Source: Gammaproteobacteria bacterium (lineage in GTDB: Bacteria > Pseudomonadota > Gammaproteobacteria > Methylococcales > Methylococcaceae). From it: a DNA stretch of 61,350 nucleotides. Location: assembly GCA_009922685.1 (NCBI GenBank), contig RFVA01000009.1:1-61350 (forward strand), read 5' to 3'. Of the stretch, positions 16,162-25,589 are shown piece after piece. The translations under genes were made by a program, and so were the position numbers. The notes beneath the pieces were generated by a model. It was not told the DNA's origin and did not search any database. It worked only from the letters and a program-made list of their open reading frames with translations. Position 1 is the stretch's first letter. Every line of letters starts with the position of its first letter.

Positions 16162-16606
16162 CCTTGATAATGTTAGTGCCGCTCCGATTCCAGGCATCGA
16201 GCGTTTTAAGGCCTGGGCTCAGGCGGCCTCACGAGAGGAAGACCTTGAGCTTTCAATCCGTATCGTGGATGAACGAGAGTGTGCGGAACTTAACCGGATG
16301 TATCGCCAAAAGGAAGGGCCGACCAACGTCTTAAGTTTTAGTTGTGATGTTCCAGAGGGGGTCCCTTGCCAAATTCTTGGGGATCTTGTCATCTGTGCGC
16401 CGGTCGTTGAACGAGAGGCGTTAGAGCAGAACAAGTCGCTGGAAGCCCACTGGGCGCATCTGGTGATCCATGGCATTTTGCATCTCCTTGGGTTTGATCA
16501 CATGGAAGAGGCGGCGGCCGAAGAGATGGAAGCGCTTGAAATAAAGATCCTTCAGGATCTAGGTTATACCAATCCTTATGAGCCTCAGGAGATATCCCGG
16601 CTATGA
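16151..16606 (+). CDS. ybeY: YbeY, endoribonuclease for rRNA maturation
   Basis: YbeY is a zinc-dependent endoribonuclease that takes part in 16S rRNA 3'-end maturation and 70S ribosome quality control. The metal site HGILHLLGFDHMEE (HxxxHxxxxxH pattern) is complete, and the upstream motif EGPTNVLSFSCDVPEG is the conserved YbeY segment. Length is 151 residues. The open frame reaches back to 15977, but that part is read inside ybeZ; the ATG at 16151 gives the family N-terminus. The stop overlaps ybeX by four bases (ATGA). Confidence 0.95.
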   Translation: MIIDLDNVSAAPIPGIERFKAWAQAASREEDLELSIRIVDERECAELNRMYRQKEGPTNVLSFSCDVPEGVPCQILGDLVICAPVVEREALEQNKSLEAHWAHLVIHGILHLLGFDHMEEAAAEEMEALEIKILQDLGYTNPYEPQEISRL

Positions 16607-17448
16607 ATGATGAACACGCCGGCGAGCATCGAAGCTGGCTGGAGCGCCTCACTCACTTTATTTCGGGTGAACCTGAAGATCGTGATGATCTCTTAGAGCT
16701 TCTGAGGACCGCCCAAAAACGGAATCTGATTGAGCATGAGGCGCTCTCAATGATTGAGGGGGTGTTGCAGGTGTCTGAACTCAGAGTCCGCGATATCAGC
16801 ATCCCAAGGTCGCAAATGGTGGTGGTTCCCCAGGATGCCGAAATTGAGGCCATCGTCCCCTTGGTGGCGGAGTCTGCCCATTCTCGTTACCCGGTCATTG
16901 CGGAAGACCGAACGGAGGTCGTCGGTATCCTTTTGGTCAAGGACCTGCTGTTGCACAGTCTCAAGGACCGGTCAGCGCTGGTTCGGGACGTGATGCGGCC
17001 GGCTTTATTTGTCCCTGAAAGCAAGCGCCTCAACATCCTGTTGCTGGAATTCAGAGCCACTCGGAGTCATATGGCCATCGTGGTCGATGAGTATGGGGCG
17101 GCCGCGGGGCTCGTCACGATTGAGGATGTCCTCGAGCAGATCGTGGGCGATATCGAAGACGAACATGATTTTGGCGAGGAGGAGTTCATTTTTCGTAAAA
17201 GCGATCATGAATTTACCCTCAAGGCCCTCATGCCGATTGAGGATTTCAATGACTATTTTGAAGCCGACTTTAAGGACGATGAGTTTGATACGCTCGGCGG
17301 CCTTCTGGTCCACCAGTTGGGTCACGTCCCCAAACGAGGTGAAAAGGTCTCTCTCCATCGCTTCAATTTTACTGTCCTAAGGACGGACAGCCGCCGAATT
17401 GAACTTCTGAAGCTTGTGCTGGAGCCGTCCGCTGACCACAAACCCTGA
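16603..17448 (+). CDS. ybeX: YbeX/CorC-type CBS-domain protein (magnesium/cobalt homeostasis)
   Basis: This cytosolic CBS-pair protein belongs to the CorC/YbeX family. It has an acidic N-terminal helix region (EPEDRDDLLELLRTAQKRNL), two CBS motifs (RDISIPRSQMVVV with HSRYPVIAEDRTEVVGILLVK in pieces, and MAIVVDEYGAAAGLVTIEDV), then the CorC_HlyC transporter-associated domain (FNDYFEADFKDDEFDTLGG). YbeX lacks a membrane domain, as here. It closes the miaB-ybeZ-ybeY-ybeX run. The lipoprotein N-acyltransferase gene lnt, which often follows, is absent; the next gene is convergent. Confidence 0.92.
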   Translation: MNDEHAGEHRSWLERLTHFISGEPEDRDDLLELLRTAQKRNLIEHEALSMIEGVLQVSELRVRDISIPRSQMVVVPQDAEIEAIVPLVAESAHSRYPVIAEDRTEVVGILLVKDLLLHSLKDRSALVRDVMRPALFVPESKRLNILLLEFRATRSHMAIVVDEYGAAAGLVTIEDVLEQIVGDIEDEHDFGEEEFIFRKSDHEFTLKALMPIEDFNDYFEADFKDDEFDTLGGLLVHQLGHVPKRGEKVSLHRFNFTVLRTDSRRIELLKLVLEPSADHKP

Positions 17449-17465
17449 TCCTTGAGACGCGGCGA

Positions 17466-18296
17466 TCACTCCTGATTCAGGAGGGCCCGGCACTCAGGGG
17501 GCATGATGGGCTTTGGTGGCGGCGCTTTCTTTTGAGGCGTCGGTTCCGATGGTTTATTGAGCCACCCATCGAGCGCATCGCAGCCATCACCCAAAGGGAT
17601 AGCGTCCTGCCGGACACAGGACAGACTGTCCTCTGGACAGGCTAGGCGCAGATGGAAATGATCCTCATGGTAAAACCAGGGTCTGATCTTACGGAGCCAG
17701 GCTTTGTCCCCTGGGGTCGTCCGGCAAAGCTCTTGCTTGATACGGGCGTTAACGAAGATCCGGTCTACCTCTGGAAGGAGAGCGGCTGCCTTTAGGACGA
17801 TCGCATGATTCTCACTCCAAAGGTCATAGTTAAGGCCATTGCTGACAGGGCTCAGAAGGCTGAAGGCCTTGATGTTGGAGCGATCTTCATTGGCCTTTAA
17901 ATGCAAAGAGGGATGAAGGTCGAACCAGACATCAACATCAAGACCGGTCTGATGGCTGCGATGGCCAAACGGCATGGGCCCTCCCCGAGCCATGCCAAGA
18001 TCACCGATATGAAGAATGCCTAGGCCGCGTGCGGCTCTGCGCCCTAAAGACTTGATGTTGTCGATGAGTCGCGGGTGGCCATAGATCCGGTCGCGCTCAA
18101 GATGCATGGCCATATAACCTTCCCCGTCCTCGGGAAGTCTTTGGGCCCCCTGAATGCAGCCGGCACTGGTTTCGCCAATGGCCTTAGGGCTCCCCCTTGC
18201 GGGCCCTGAAACGTCGGACCAGACATTCGCCAGGGCGTTTGAACCGAGAAGGCCTAGCGTTAGCCCGAGGAGGATGGATGGAATCCAACGAGGCAC
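17466..18296 (-). CDS. mepA: MepA, LAS-type murein DD-endopeptidase
   Basis: MepA is a periplasmic penicillin-insensitive endopeptidase that cuts DD-crosslinks in peptidoglycan. A signal peptide is present (RWIPSILLGLTLGLLGSNALA, cleavage near ANA/NVW). The zinc and catalytic pattern of the M74 family is visible: FGHRSHQTGLDVDVWF, and HEDHFHLRLACP near the C-terminus. Length (276 residues) fits. The start is a GTG at 18296, four bases after the upstream gene's stop, so it is the third gene of a minus-strand operon with an SPFH-like protein and a membrane protein. A proline/lysine-rich tail follows the catalytic domain. Confidence 0.93.
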   Translation of the reverse strand: MPRWIPSILLGLTLGLLGSNALANVWSDVSGPARGSPKAIGETSAGCIQGAQRLPEDGEGYMAMHLERDRIYGHPRLIDNIKSLGRRAARGLGILHIGDLGMARGGPMPFGHRSHQTGLDVDVWFDLHPSLHLKANEDRSNIKAFSLLSPVSNGLNYDLWSENHAIVLKAAALLPEVDRIFVNARIKQELCRTTPGDKAWLRKIRPWFYHEDHFHLRLACPEDSLSCVRQDAIPLGDGCDALDGWLNKPSEPTPQKKAPPPKPIMPPECRALLNQE

Positions 18297-18299
18297 GGC

Positions 18300-19376
18300 T
18301 TACTCGCTCCCCTCGTCGTTGGGTAATGAAGGGTTCTCTGGCATCTTTTCGGCCGTGAACATGTTCTTGACACCGCTGAACCAGCCTTTAGCGCGCGTGA
18401 CCTTGGTCTTGTGGATTTCTTCCTCTAAGGCCAGCCGCTGACGCTCCATGGCAAGGAGTTCGATTTCCTTTTGAAGGTGCGATTGGACTTCGGTGAAATT
18501 TGAGGTCCGCTCTTCTTTCTCGTCAAGGTTTGCTTTGAGCTCCAACCGACTGAGCTCCGTCTCGTGGCGAAGCCGTTCCCGCTTTATCCGGATTTCGCTG
18601 TCAATTTTTTCAGACTCGCGGATTTCTTCGGACTGCAGCACTTCTCTCGCTCGAAGGACCATTTCTTGTTGTTCAGCCCTAAGGAGTTCGGTTTCCTGCT
18701 TTAAGAGGGCGAGAATATCTTGCTGCTGTTCCAGTTTGAGGCGTTGTTCGGTGAGTTGTTGTTCATGCCGCTCGCGAACCCATTGCTCTTGAGCTTCGCG
18801 GCGTCGCCTGACGATCTGAAGGGCTATCGCCTGACGGGTCGGGTCTTGAGAGGTGATGGCATCGTCGAGAACGGACTGATTGACCTCGTGAAGACGGGCT
18901 TCGATGTCGCAGTGGCATCGACTTTGAACGTCTCTGATGGCTAAGAGTTCATGAACGAGGTCTTCGATGTCCCGCTCCAGCGCACGGTGACCTTGATCCA
19001 GCCACTGAGCCGTTTCAAGACGCCTAAGTTCCTCCTCCGCTGCATCTTTCAGAAGAGATCTAAATCGCTCTCGGATATGATCACCGAGTCGTCCAAGATG
19101 CTCTGAATGCTGCCGTGCAAAGGCCAGGGTGGGTTGAAAGCGAACGCTCAGCGCGGCGCTGATCTCGCAGAGGGGGCCAAGGGAGGGGGCTTTCAGTTCG
19201 ATCGACCACTCTTCAATCGGAAGATCGTAGACGGTATGGTGCAGTCTTTTAACGTAATCCCGGGGCCGTTGAAAGACCCGTTGGAGGGGACCTATTCGGG
19301 CGAGAACCACGGTTCGATCGCCCTCGAATCCGGCGATCCAGCGACTGTCGTCGTGCGATCGATCGAAATCAGCCAT
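18300..19376 (-). CDS. SPFH-like coiled-coil protein (tentative), operon with mepA
   Basis: I do not recognise this 358-residue protein firmly. Residues 10-110 are a mixed strand/helix domain with a prohibitin/stomatin-like feel (VYDLPIEEWSIELKAP, then ISAALSVRFQPT and a helix with HLGDHIRERF). From about 110 to 330 it is strongly charged, heptad-rich helix with many Glu, Arg and Gln (for example LEQQQDILALLKQETELLR), predicted to form a long coiled coil. The end has KGWFSGVKNMFTAEKMPE, which may be an amphipathic membrane contact. No signal peptide or membrane helix is seen. The start at 19376 overlaps the upstream membrane gene by eight bases; upstream Met codons would lie inside that gene. 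Confidence 0.6.
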   Translation of the reverse strand: MADFDRSHDDSRWIAGFEGDRTVVLARIGPLQRVFQRPRDYVKRLHHTVYDLPIEEWSIELKAPSLGPLCEISAALSVRFQPTLAFARQHSEHLGRLGDHIRERFRSLLKDAAEEELRRLETAQWLDQGHRALERDIEDLVHELLAIRDVQSRCHCDIEARLHEVNQSVLDDAITSQDPTRQAIALQIVRRRREAQEQWVRERHEQQLTEQRLKLEQQQDILALLKQETELLRAEQQEMVLRAREVLQSEEIRESEKIDSEIRIKRERLRHETELSRLELKANLDEKEERTSNFTEVQSHLQKEIELLAMERQRLALEEEIHKTKVTRAKGWFSGVKNMFTAEKMPENPSLPNDEGSE

Positions 19377-20619
19377 GGAACTTCCGGCGCATGGCTTCAG
19401 TGAGCGCATCGTCAGGCGCCGGACCTTGATGGGTTCTGGTTTCCTCGGGGATGCGCTCGGCAATGATGGGATAAAGGTTCGGGGCAAATTCGACCCTTTG
19501 ACGGCTCATCTTTCGAAGATACCCTCGATTCAGCAGAAAGGCGACAGCAAACATCCGCTGCCAATCAGGAACGCGTCGGGCTCGTTCAAGTTCGGTCCGC
19601 TCAATACTGAATTCAAGCTCATCATTCTGGTTGATGGTGAATTGGTTGAATTGACGCAGGCCAAGGTAGGCGAGGTTCTTTTCTTCCTCAGAAAGGGGCC
19701 CGGGCGCCGTCATTTCGAGGCGATATGACAGCACTAACGTAAAGAAATCAACCATCGCGGCACAGGCCAACGCAAACCAGGAAATATCCATCCACATCTC
19801 AAAAGTAGGTGTGATGTCCTTAGAAAGCCCCTGAAACGATGAGATGTGTGGCGCATTGATGGGAGGTCGACCGCTATCGGATGCGAGGCGATCTGATTCC
19901 ACGACGACTTGTTCAAAGGCGCTCATGAATTGGTCATAGCTGGGCTGGTCGCGAAGATTTTGAGCCAGCTGGGTTAGCGCTTTTCGTGAGGCAAAGATCG
20001 CGTGGTCGAGATTCTGTGTTTTTTGTTCTAGCGCTTTGAGTTTGATTTCTTCCGTCTGCTGGATGTCATTGAAATAACTCCAGATCCGTCCCTTTCCGGG
20101 CCCTTGTCCCTTCATGCCAGGATGGGCGCTGAGGAAAGCTTGCTGGGTATCACGGGCAGCGCTACCGATGCGTTCGCGCTGTTCTTTAGCCAGCTGACTT
20201 TTGAGGTTGACCACCTCGGTGAGATAGGTGCTGATCTCATTCGAGAGGGCATTTTGGCGTTTGATCAGTATCGTATCGCGTTCTGAGAATTCGTAGAACT
20301 TGAAGTAGGAGAAGCTGACTGAGACGGTCAACGCCACGGTCAACGAGGTTACGACGCTCAAGAAGCGGAGCCGATTAGCTCGGAAATGGATGCTTGCAAG
20401 CTCCAGCGAGGATATGACGATGATCGCTTGCACCGCGACGGTCACCGTGAGTGCGATCCAAGGGGTAATAAAGAAGCTTAGGCCATAGTAGGTGGTATAT
20501 CCCGAAGCGACACTGAGTAAGAGAACAATGGGCACGGAGAGCACCCGAAGGATGCCAACAAAGGTCGTCTGAATCAGATTAAGCCAGCCGCCTACGCGCC
20601 ATACGGAAGGATGGCTCAT
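19369..20619 (-). CDS. Unrecognised four-helix membrane protein with large coiled-coil loop
   Basis: The product has 416 residues. Three hydrophobic helices lie near residues 20-45, 50-72 and 83-105 (for example IALTVTVAVQAIIVISSLE and VVTSLTVALTVSVSFSYF), and a fourth near 280-302 (WFALACAAMVDFFTLVLSY). Between helices three and four is a charged loop of about 170 residues with heptad-like content (EISTYLTEVVNLKSQLAKEQ). The C-terminal 115 residues are soluble and basic. No known domain could be named. It is first in an operon with the SPFH-like protein and mepA. A structural membrane complex affecting the envelope is a reasonable guess, not shown by sequence. Confidence 0.7.
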   Translation of the reverse strand: MSHPSVWRVGGWLNLIQTTFVGILRVLSVPIVLLLSVASGYTTYYGLSFFITPWIALTVTVAVQAIIVISSLELASIHFRANRLRFLSVVTSLTVALTVSVSFSYFKFYEFSERDTILIKRQNALSNEISTYLTEVVNLKSQLAKEQRERIGSAARDTQQAFLSAHPGMKGQGPGKGRIWSYFNDIQQTEEIKLKALEQKTQNLDHAIFASRKALTQLAQNLRDQPSYDQFMSAFEQVVVESDRLASDSGRPPINAPHISSFQGLSKDITPTFEMWMDISWFALACAAMVDFFTLVLSYRLEMTAPGPLSEEEKNLAYLGLRQFNQFTINQNDELEFSIERTELERARRVPDWQRMFAVAFLLNRGYLRKMSRQRVEFAPNLYPIIAERIPEETRTHQGPAPDDALTEAMRRKFHG

Positions 20620-20736
20620 GAGGTTGGCTTAAAAAAAAGGAGGGGGCTGGATCGCTCGGACATGTTGTTCTTTTTTTACGGTCTCTCGCCTAGGGCGGGC
20701 TATGCTAACGCCTGAGGCCGGGTTCTGGGAAGCAGG

Positions 20737-20886
20737 ATGCAATCAGCGATGTTTTTTTTGGCTTTTTTACTGATCGCCTGGGTCTTGATGCTGGTGGCGG
20801 CACGCCACCACCTACGCACCCCAAGGTCTAGGGCTTCGGTGATAGGGCGACATGGCCGGAGTATGATGCAATCCGATGAGGGATGA
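20737..20886 (+). CDS. Possible small single-helix membrane protein (49 residues)
   Basis: This short frame starts with ATG at 20737, preceded by GGGAAGCAGG, a possible but too-close ribosome site. The first half is hydrophobic (FFLAFLLIAWVLMLVAA), the second half basic and polar (RHHLRTPRSRAS), which gives one membrane helix with a cytoplasmic tail by the positive-inside rule. It lies alone in the gap between the divergent membrane gene (ending upstream at 20619) and yjbQ on the minus strand. Without a homologue it could be chance. Confidence 0.3.
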   Translation: MQSAMFFLAFLLIAWVLMLVAARHHLRTPRSRASVIGRHGRSMMQSDEG

Positions 20887-20903
20887 CATGATGGCCAAGG
20901 CTC

Positions 20904-21323
20904 TTAAGTCCCGATCAGCTTCACCAACACCCGTTTTCGGCGCTTCCCATCAAACTCACCGTAAAAGATTTGCTCCCAGGGCCCAAAGTCGAGGCGTCCC
21001 TCGGTGATCGCCACGACCACTTCGCGGCCCATGATCTGACGTTTGAGGTGCGCATCGCCATTATCTTCCCCGGTCTCATTGTGCTGATACCGACTGAGCG
21101 GTTGATGGGCGGCAAGCTCTTCCAGCCAGCGCTCAAAATCTCTGTGGAGTCCCCGTTCATCGTCATTGATGAAGACCGAGGCGGTGATGTGCATGGCATT
21201 GATAAGCGCGAGACCCTCCTGAATACCACTTTCATGGAGACAGCGATCGACGTCTTGGGTGATGTTGATAAAACCCATGCGTTTGGGGGTCTCAAACCAA
21301 AGTTCTTTGCGGAAGCTTTTCAT
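20904..21323 (-). CDS. yjbQ: YjbQ family protein (UPF0047)
   Basis: The 139-residue product belongs to the YjbQ/UPF0047 family, small cytosolic trimeric proteins for which weak thiamine phosphate synthase activity has been reported in some members. The family run is clear: [52 protein letters not shown], then [19 protein letters not shown] with the C-terminal basic strand. The conserved histidines and acidic residues of the metal site ([17 protein letters not shown]) are present. The gene stands alone, divergent from the his operon. Confidence 0.92.
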   Translation of the reverse strand: MKSFRKELWFETPKRMGFINITQDVDRCLHESGIQEGLALINAMHITASVFINDDERGLHRDFERWLEELAAHQPLSRYQHNETGEDNGDAHLKRQIMGREVVVAITEGRLDFGPWEQIFYGEFDGKRRKRVLVKLIGT

Positions 21324-21471
21324 GATCTTTTGGGGGGGAAGCTTAGGGGGGATGATCGATTCTAACAGTGGACCAAAGCCAGGGGCTCTCTCTTAAGGCG
21401 CCTTGCCCCGAATCTTTGGGGGCTTATCCCCTCAATGGGACCCCAGAGGGCGGTGACCTTACATCTGGCGC

Positions 21472-21500
21472 TTAGCAAAATCGCCCCAGCGTTATATGAT
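21472..21500 (+). promoter_or_regulatory. Candidate sigma-70 promoter for the his operon
   Basis: TTAGCA (21472-21477), a 17-base spacer and TATGAT (21495-21500) lie 32 bases before the hisB start. Spacing is ideal and four of six bases match in the -35 box. No attenuator or leader peptide rich in histidine is visible between it and hisB. Confidence 0.5.
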
Positions 21501-21532
21501 GGTCACCCCTATTCGTATTTTGTCTTGAGGCA

Positions 21533-22126
21533 ATGATTTCCCGTACCGCTGAAGTTGTTCGTAATACCGCCGAGACGAAGATCCGGGTCGCTATCAACCT
21601 GGACGGGTCGGGTGCGACTCGTTTTGAGACCGGTGTCCCCTTTCTGGAGCATATGCTGGACCAGATTGCGCGCCATGGTCTTATCGATCTGGATATCACC
21701 GCCGTCGGTGATCTTGCGATTGATGCCCATCACACCGTTGAGGATATCGGGATCACTCTGGGGATGGCCTTTGCTGAGGCGGTCGCTGATAAGCGCGGCA
21801 TCCGGCGTTACGGCCATAGCTACGTGCCGCTCGATGAAGCCTTATCGCGGGTCGTCGTCGATTTCTCTGGACGTCCCGGTCTGATCTATGAGGTGGACTA
21901 TCGGCGCGGGCAGATTGGCGGCTTTGATGTGGATCTCTTTGGCGAATTTTTTAGGGGGTTTGTCAATCATGCCCGACTGACCCTTCATATCGACAGCTTA
22001 AGGGGGCAAAACGCCCACCACATTGCCGAGACCGTGTTCAAGGCCTTTGGTAGAGCTCTCCGCATGGCCCTTGAAAGCGATGATCGGATGGGCGGCATCA
22101 TTCCTTCGACCAAAGGTTCTCTCTAG
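21533..22126 (+). CDS. hisB: HisB, imidazoleglycerol-phosphate dehydratase
   Basis: This is the monofunctional dehydratase of histidine synthesis (197 residues), without the phosphatase half found in enterobacteria. Manganese-binding repeats are visible: [26 protein letters not shown], then [19 protein letters not shown] and [17 protein letters not shown]. It opens a six-gene his run, hisB-hisH-hisA-hisF-hisI-hisE. hisG, hisD and hisC are not in the window. The phosphatase step must therefore be encoded elsewhere. Confidence 0.97.
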   Translation: MISRTAEVVRNTAETKIRVAINLDGSGATRFETGVPFLEHMLDQIARHGLIDLDITAVGDLAIDAHHTVEDIGITLGMAFAEAVADKRGIRRYGHSYVPLDEALSRVVVDFSGRPGLIYEVDYRRGQIGGFDVDLFGEFFRGFVNHARLTLHIDSLRGQNAHHIAETVFKAFGRALRMALESDDRMGGIIPSTKGSL

Positions 22127-22160
22127 AGACCAAGCTTCGTTTTTTTTCGAAAGTCTTACT

Positions 22161-22799
22161 ATGTCTACGGTCGCCGTCATTGATTACGGGATGGGTAATC
22201 TCCATTCCATTGCTAAAGCACTCCAGCATGCCGATCCGGCCACGACGGTCGAGGTGAGCGCGGACCCTCAAGTGATCCTTGCGGCCGATCGCGTGGTTTT
22301 CCCGGGGGTGGGTGCCATGCGTGACTGTATGGCGGCCCTTCAGGCGAGGGATCTGGTGCCCGTGATCAAGACGGCGGCTGCTTCGCGACCACTGCTTGGG
22401 ATTTGTCTCGGTATGCAGGCGCTCCTCGAGCACAGTGAAGAAAATGAGGGGACGGCTTGCCTTGGATTGATTCCGGGCGAGGTGGTCCGTTTCGATCAGA
22501 ACATTAAGGATTCAAACGGTATCCAGCTCAAGATTCCTCATATGGGTTGGAATCGAGTGACGCCCACGGGTGCCCATCCGCTCTTTGAGGGACTCAAGGG
22601 AAGTCCCTGGTTTTACTTTGTACACAGTTATTATGTAGAGCCTCTTAACGCCGTCGATATTGCGGCGACAACCGATTATCCTGTGCCATTTGCCGCGGCA
22701 TTGGCCAAGGGCTATCTTTTGGCGGTGCAATTTCACCCGGAGAAAAGCCAGGCGGCGGGCCTTCGCCTGTTGGCCAATTTTCTTCATTGGACGCCCTAA
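22161..22799 (+). CDS. hisH: HisH, glutaminase subunit of imidazole glycerol phosphate synthase
   Basis: HisH supplies ammonia from glutamine to HisF. The class I amidotransferase triad is visible: the nucleophile in LLGICLGMQALLEHS, and the His-Pro-Glu motif in AVQFHPEKSQAAG. The N-terminus VAVIDYGMGNLHSI is typical. The frame is open to 22023 inside hisB, but the ATG at 22161 matches the family start. Length is 212 residues. Its partner HisF is two genes downstream (23584-24348), with HisA between them, the common gammaproteobacterial order. Confidence 0.97.
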   Translation: MSTVAVIDYGMGNLHSIAKALQHADPATTVEVSADPQVILAADRVVFPGVGAMRDCMAALQARDLVPVIKTAAASRPLLGICLGMQALLEHSEENEGTACLGLIPGEVVRFDQNIKDSNGIQLKIPHMGWNRVTPTGAHPLFEGLKGSPWFYFVHSYYVEPLNAVDIAATTDYPVPFAAALAKGYLLAVQFHPEKSQAAGLRLLANFLHWTP

Positions 22800-22849
22800 T
22801 CGTCAGGCGTCCTTTGTCCCTATTGACCTGAAACATAAGGAGATTCTTC

Positions 22850-23581
22850 ATGCTTCTGATACCGGCTATCGACCTCAAGGATGGCAAGTGTGTCCGCCTT
22901 CGTCAGGGGCGCATGGAAGACGATACGGTTTTTTCCGAGGACCCTCTGGCGGTTGCCGGGCAGTGGGTTCAAGATGGCGCGACGCGGATTCACCTCGTGG
23001 ACCTTGATGGTGCCTTCGCCGGAAAGCCTCGGAATGGCGGCGTGATTGAGGCGATCTCAAAAGCCTATCCGGACGTCCAAATTCAGGTGGGTGGTGGGAT
23101 CCGGGATGAAGACACCATTCAGGCTTATTTGAATGCAGGGGTCGACTTTGTCATCTTGGGCACCAAGGCCGTGAGTAGCCCCCATTTCGTGCCGCAAGTC
23201 GCCGCCGAGTTCCCCAACCATATTATCGTCGGCCTCGATGCTCGGGATGGCAAAGTAGCCATAGACGGTTGGTCGAAATTGTCACAACACGATGTCATCG
23301 ACCTCGCTAAAAAGTTCGAAGACGATGGAGTTGAAGCCATTATTTACACGGATATCGCCCGGGATGGGATGATGCAGGGAGTCAATGTGGAGGCCACGGC
23401 GCGGTTAGCAAGGGCCATTCGGATTCCGGTCATTGCCTCTGGGGGGATTCATGGGCTCGAAGATATCCATGCCCTCGGCGCGGTCGTTGGGGATGGGGTG
23501 ACTGGGGCCATTACCGGCCGGGCTATTTATGAGGGGACGCTCAATTTCAAAGAGGCCCGGATCATTGCTGAGCAATATTAA
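22850..23581 (+). CDS. hisA: HisA, ProFAR isomerase
   Basis: This (beta/alpha)8-barrel enzyme isomerises ProFAR to PRFAR in histidine synthesis. Motifs: [16 protein letters not shown] with the first catalytic Asp, [26 protein letters not shown]-type phosphate loop, [12 protein letters not shown] around the second catalytic Asp, and [12 protein letters not shown]. Length 243 residues. An AAGGAG ribosome site precedes the ATG. It is homologous to HisF, three bases downstream. Confidence 0.97.
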   Translation: MLLIPAIDLKDGKCVRLRQGRMEDDTVFSEDPLAVAGQWVQDGATRIHLVDLDGAFAGKPRNGGVIEAISKAYPDVQIQVGGGIRDEDTIQAYLNAGVDFVILGTKAVSSPHFVPQVAAEFPNHIIVGLDARDGKVAIDGWSKLSQHDVIDLAKKFEDDGVEAIIYTDIARDGMMQGVNVEATARLARAIRIPVIASGGIHGLEDIHALGAVVGDGVTGAITGRAIYEGTLNFKEARIIAEQY

Positions 23582-23583
23582 CC

Positions 23584-24348
23584 ATGCTGGCTAAACGCAT
23601 CATTCCCTGTCTTGACGTCGATAATGGCCGTGTCGTTAAGGGGGTCAAGTTTCTCGAGATCAAAGACGCTGGGGATCCGGTGGAGATTGCCCGTCGTTAT
23701 GATCTTGAAGGAGCGGATGAATTGACGTTCCTCGATATCACGGCCAGTTCGGATGATCGAGAGACCATGGTGCATGTGGTGGAAAAGGTCGCCGGTGAAA
23801 TCTTTATTCCCTTGACGGTGGGTGGGGGCATCAGGACGTTGGAGGACATCCGGAGAATGTTGAATGCCGGGGCTGACAAGGTCAGTATCAACAGCGCAGC
23901 CGTTCATCGTCCGGAGTTTGTGAAGGAGGCGGCCGAGCGTTTTGGATCCCAGTGCATCGTGGTGGCTATTGACGCTAAAAAGGTCTCTGAAGAGCCACAG
24001 CGCTGGGAGATTTTTACCCACGGTGGCCGCAAGCCAACGGGCCTTGATGCCATCGAGTGGGCCCAAAAAATGGTGGCTCTCGGTGCCGGTGAGATTCTTT
24101 TGACCAGCATGGACCGGGATGGCACTAAGCAAGGGTTCGATCTCGCGCTCACGCGGGCGGTGAGTGAAGCGGTGCCTGTTCCCGTGATTGCCTCCGGTGG
24201 CGTGGGTAACCTCGATCATCTGGCTGAAGGGGTGACCCTTGGCAAGGCCGATGCAGTCCTTGCGGCCAGTATCTTTCATTTTGGCGAATTTGCCATTCGC
24301 GAGGCCAAGACGCATCTGGCTCAGCGAGGCATTGAGGTTCGCCTGTGA
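23584..24348 (+). CDS. hisF: HisF, cyclase subunit of imidazole glycerol phosphate synthase
   Basis: HisF cyclises PRFAR with ammonia from HisH to give imidazole glycerol phosphate and AICAR. Barrel motifs: [18 protein letters not shown] with the catalytic Asp, [43 protein letters not shown] with the second catalytic Asp, and [16 protein letters not shown]. Length 254 residues. The stop overlaps hisI by four bases. Confidence 0.97.
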   Translation: MLAKRIIPCLDVDNGRVVKGVKFLEIKDAGDPVEIARRYDLEGADELTFLDITASSDDRETMVHVVEKVAGEIFIPLTVGGGIRTLEDIRRMLNAGADKVSINSAAVHRPEFVKEAAERFGSQCIVVAIDAKKVSEEPQRWEIFTHGGRKPTGLDAIEWAQKMVALGAGEILLTSMDRDGTKQGFDLALTRAVSEAVPVPVIASGGVGNLDHLAEGVTLGKADAVLAASIFHFGEFAIREAKTHLAQRGIEVRL

Positions 24349-24734
24349 CCTCCTGGCTCGATGAGGTTCGCTGGAATGACGACGGGCTGGTCCCCGCCAT
24401 TGCGCAGGAAGTCTCGAGTGGGACGGTGCTGATGGTTGCTTGGATGAATCGGGAGTCGCTGCGGCTGACCTTCGAGGAGGGCTTTGCTGTCTATTGGTCG
24501 CGTTCCCGCCAGAAGCTATGGCGTAAAGGGGAGAGCTCAGGTCATCGGCAAAAAGTCGCTGACATCCGACTTGACTGCGACGAGGACGTGATTCTTCTTA
24601 AAGTTGAGCAAGAGGGCGGCATGGCCTGCCATACCGGGCGCCATCATTGTTTCTATCGCCGTCTCCATGGTGGTCAGTGGGAGCAGGTAGAACCTGTTCT
24701 CAAGGCCCCTGAAGACATCTACGGATCGATCTGA
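24345..24734 (+). CDS. hisI: HisI, phosphoribosyl-AMP cyclohydrolase
   Basis: The stand-alone cyclohydrolase (129 residues) hydrolyses the adenine ring of phosphoribosyl-AMP. Metal-binding features are present: [27 protein letters not shown], the Asp-rich [12 protein letters not shown] and the cysteines in [15 protein letters not shown]. In enterobacteria this domain is fused to HisE; here the two are separate genes overlapping by one base (TGATG). Start GTG at 24345 overlaps hisF. Confidence 0.96.
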   Translation: MTSWLDEVRWNDDGLVPAIAQEVSSGTVLMVAWMNRESLRLTFEEGFAVYWSRSRQKLWRKGESSGHRQKVADIRLDCDEDVILLKVEQEGGMACHTGRHHCFYRRLHGGQWEQVEPVLKAPEDIYGSI

Positions 24735-25051
24735 TGGATATTCTCAATGCACTTGCAGACGTTCTAGACGCCAGGAAACAGCAGGATCCCGAGCGTTCCT
24801 ATGTGGCGAAACTTCACAGTAAGGGTCTCGATGCCATTCTTAAAAAGATCGGTGAGGAGGCCACGGAAACCGTGATGGCCGCCAAGGATGGTGTTCCTGA
24901 GAAGATTGTCTACGAGGTGGCTGATCTTTGGTTTCATACGCTGATTCTCTTGTCACACCAGGGTCTTCGGCCCCAGGAGGTTTTGAGGGAGCTTGAGCGT
25001 CGTTTTGGTCTTTCCGGGCTGGATGAGAAAGCCTCGAGGCCTGACCCATGA
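24734..25051 (+). CDS. hisE: HisE, phosphoribosyl-ATP pyrophosphatase
   Basis: HisE removes pyrophosphate from phosphoribosyl-ATP, the second step of histidine synthesis. The alpha-helical MazG-like fold shows in [21 protein letters not shown] followed by [11 protein letters not shown] and [15 protein letters not shown], with the expected acidic metal ligands. Length 105 residues. It is separate from HisI and overlaps the next gene, a gamma carbonic anhydrase-like protein, by four bases. Confidence 0.96.
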   Translation: MDILNALADVLDARKQQDPERSYVAKLHSKGLDAILKKIGEEATETVMAAKDGVPEKIVYEVADLWFHTLILLSHQGLRPQEVLRELERRFGLSGLDEKASRPDP

Positions 25052-25589
25052 ACATTCGGCCTTTCCATGGCCGTGAACCGGTGCTCGAAGAGGGTGTCTT
25101 CATTGATCCGACCGCCGTGGTGATTGGTGATGTCACCTTGGGACGCGATGTCTCCATCTGGCCGGGTGCCATTCTTCGGGGCGACGTCAACTTTATCCGC
25201 ATCGGCGAAGAGACCAATATTCAAGATGGCGCCGTGCTTCATGTAACACATCGCAGCGAGGCCAACCCTCAAGGTTACCCCTTGGTGGTCGGTGCTGGCG
25301 TGACCGTAGGGCACAAGGCGGTTCTGCATGGGGCTCGTATTGGTGACCTCTGTCTGATTGGGATTGGGGCCTTAGTGATGGATGGCGCGGTGATCGAAGA
25401 TCGGGTGATGGTCGGCGCCGGTGCTTTGGTGCCGCCTGGAAAGCGACTTGAAAGTGGTTACCTCTATGTGGGGAGCCCGGCCCGTCCGGCAAGAACGCTC
25501 CGTGATGAGGAGCTTGAATATCTGAGTTACTCGAAAGAGGGTTATGTCCGTCTCAAACAGCAGCATCAGGCCATGTTGACCTCGCTGGT

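Noticed and set aside
22101-22160. Histidine attenuator or leader in the his run
   Set aside because: No histidine-rich leader peptide and no alternative hairpins with a T tract were seen before hisB or between hisB and hisH.
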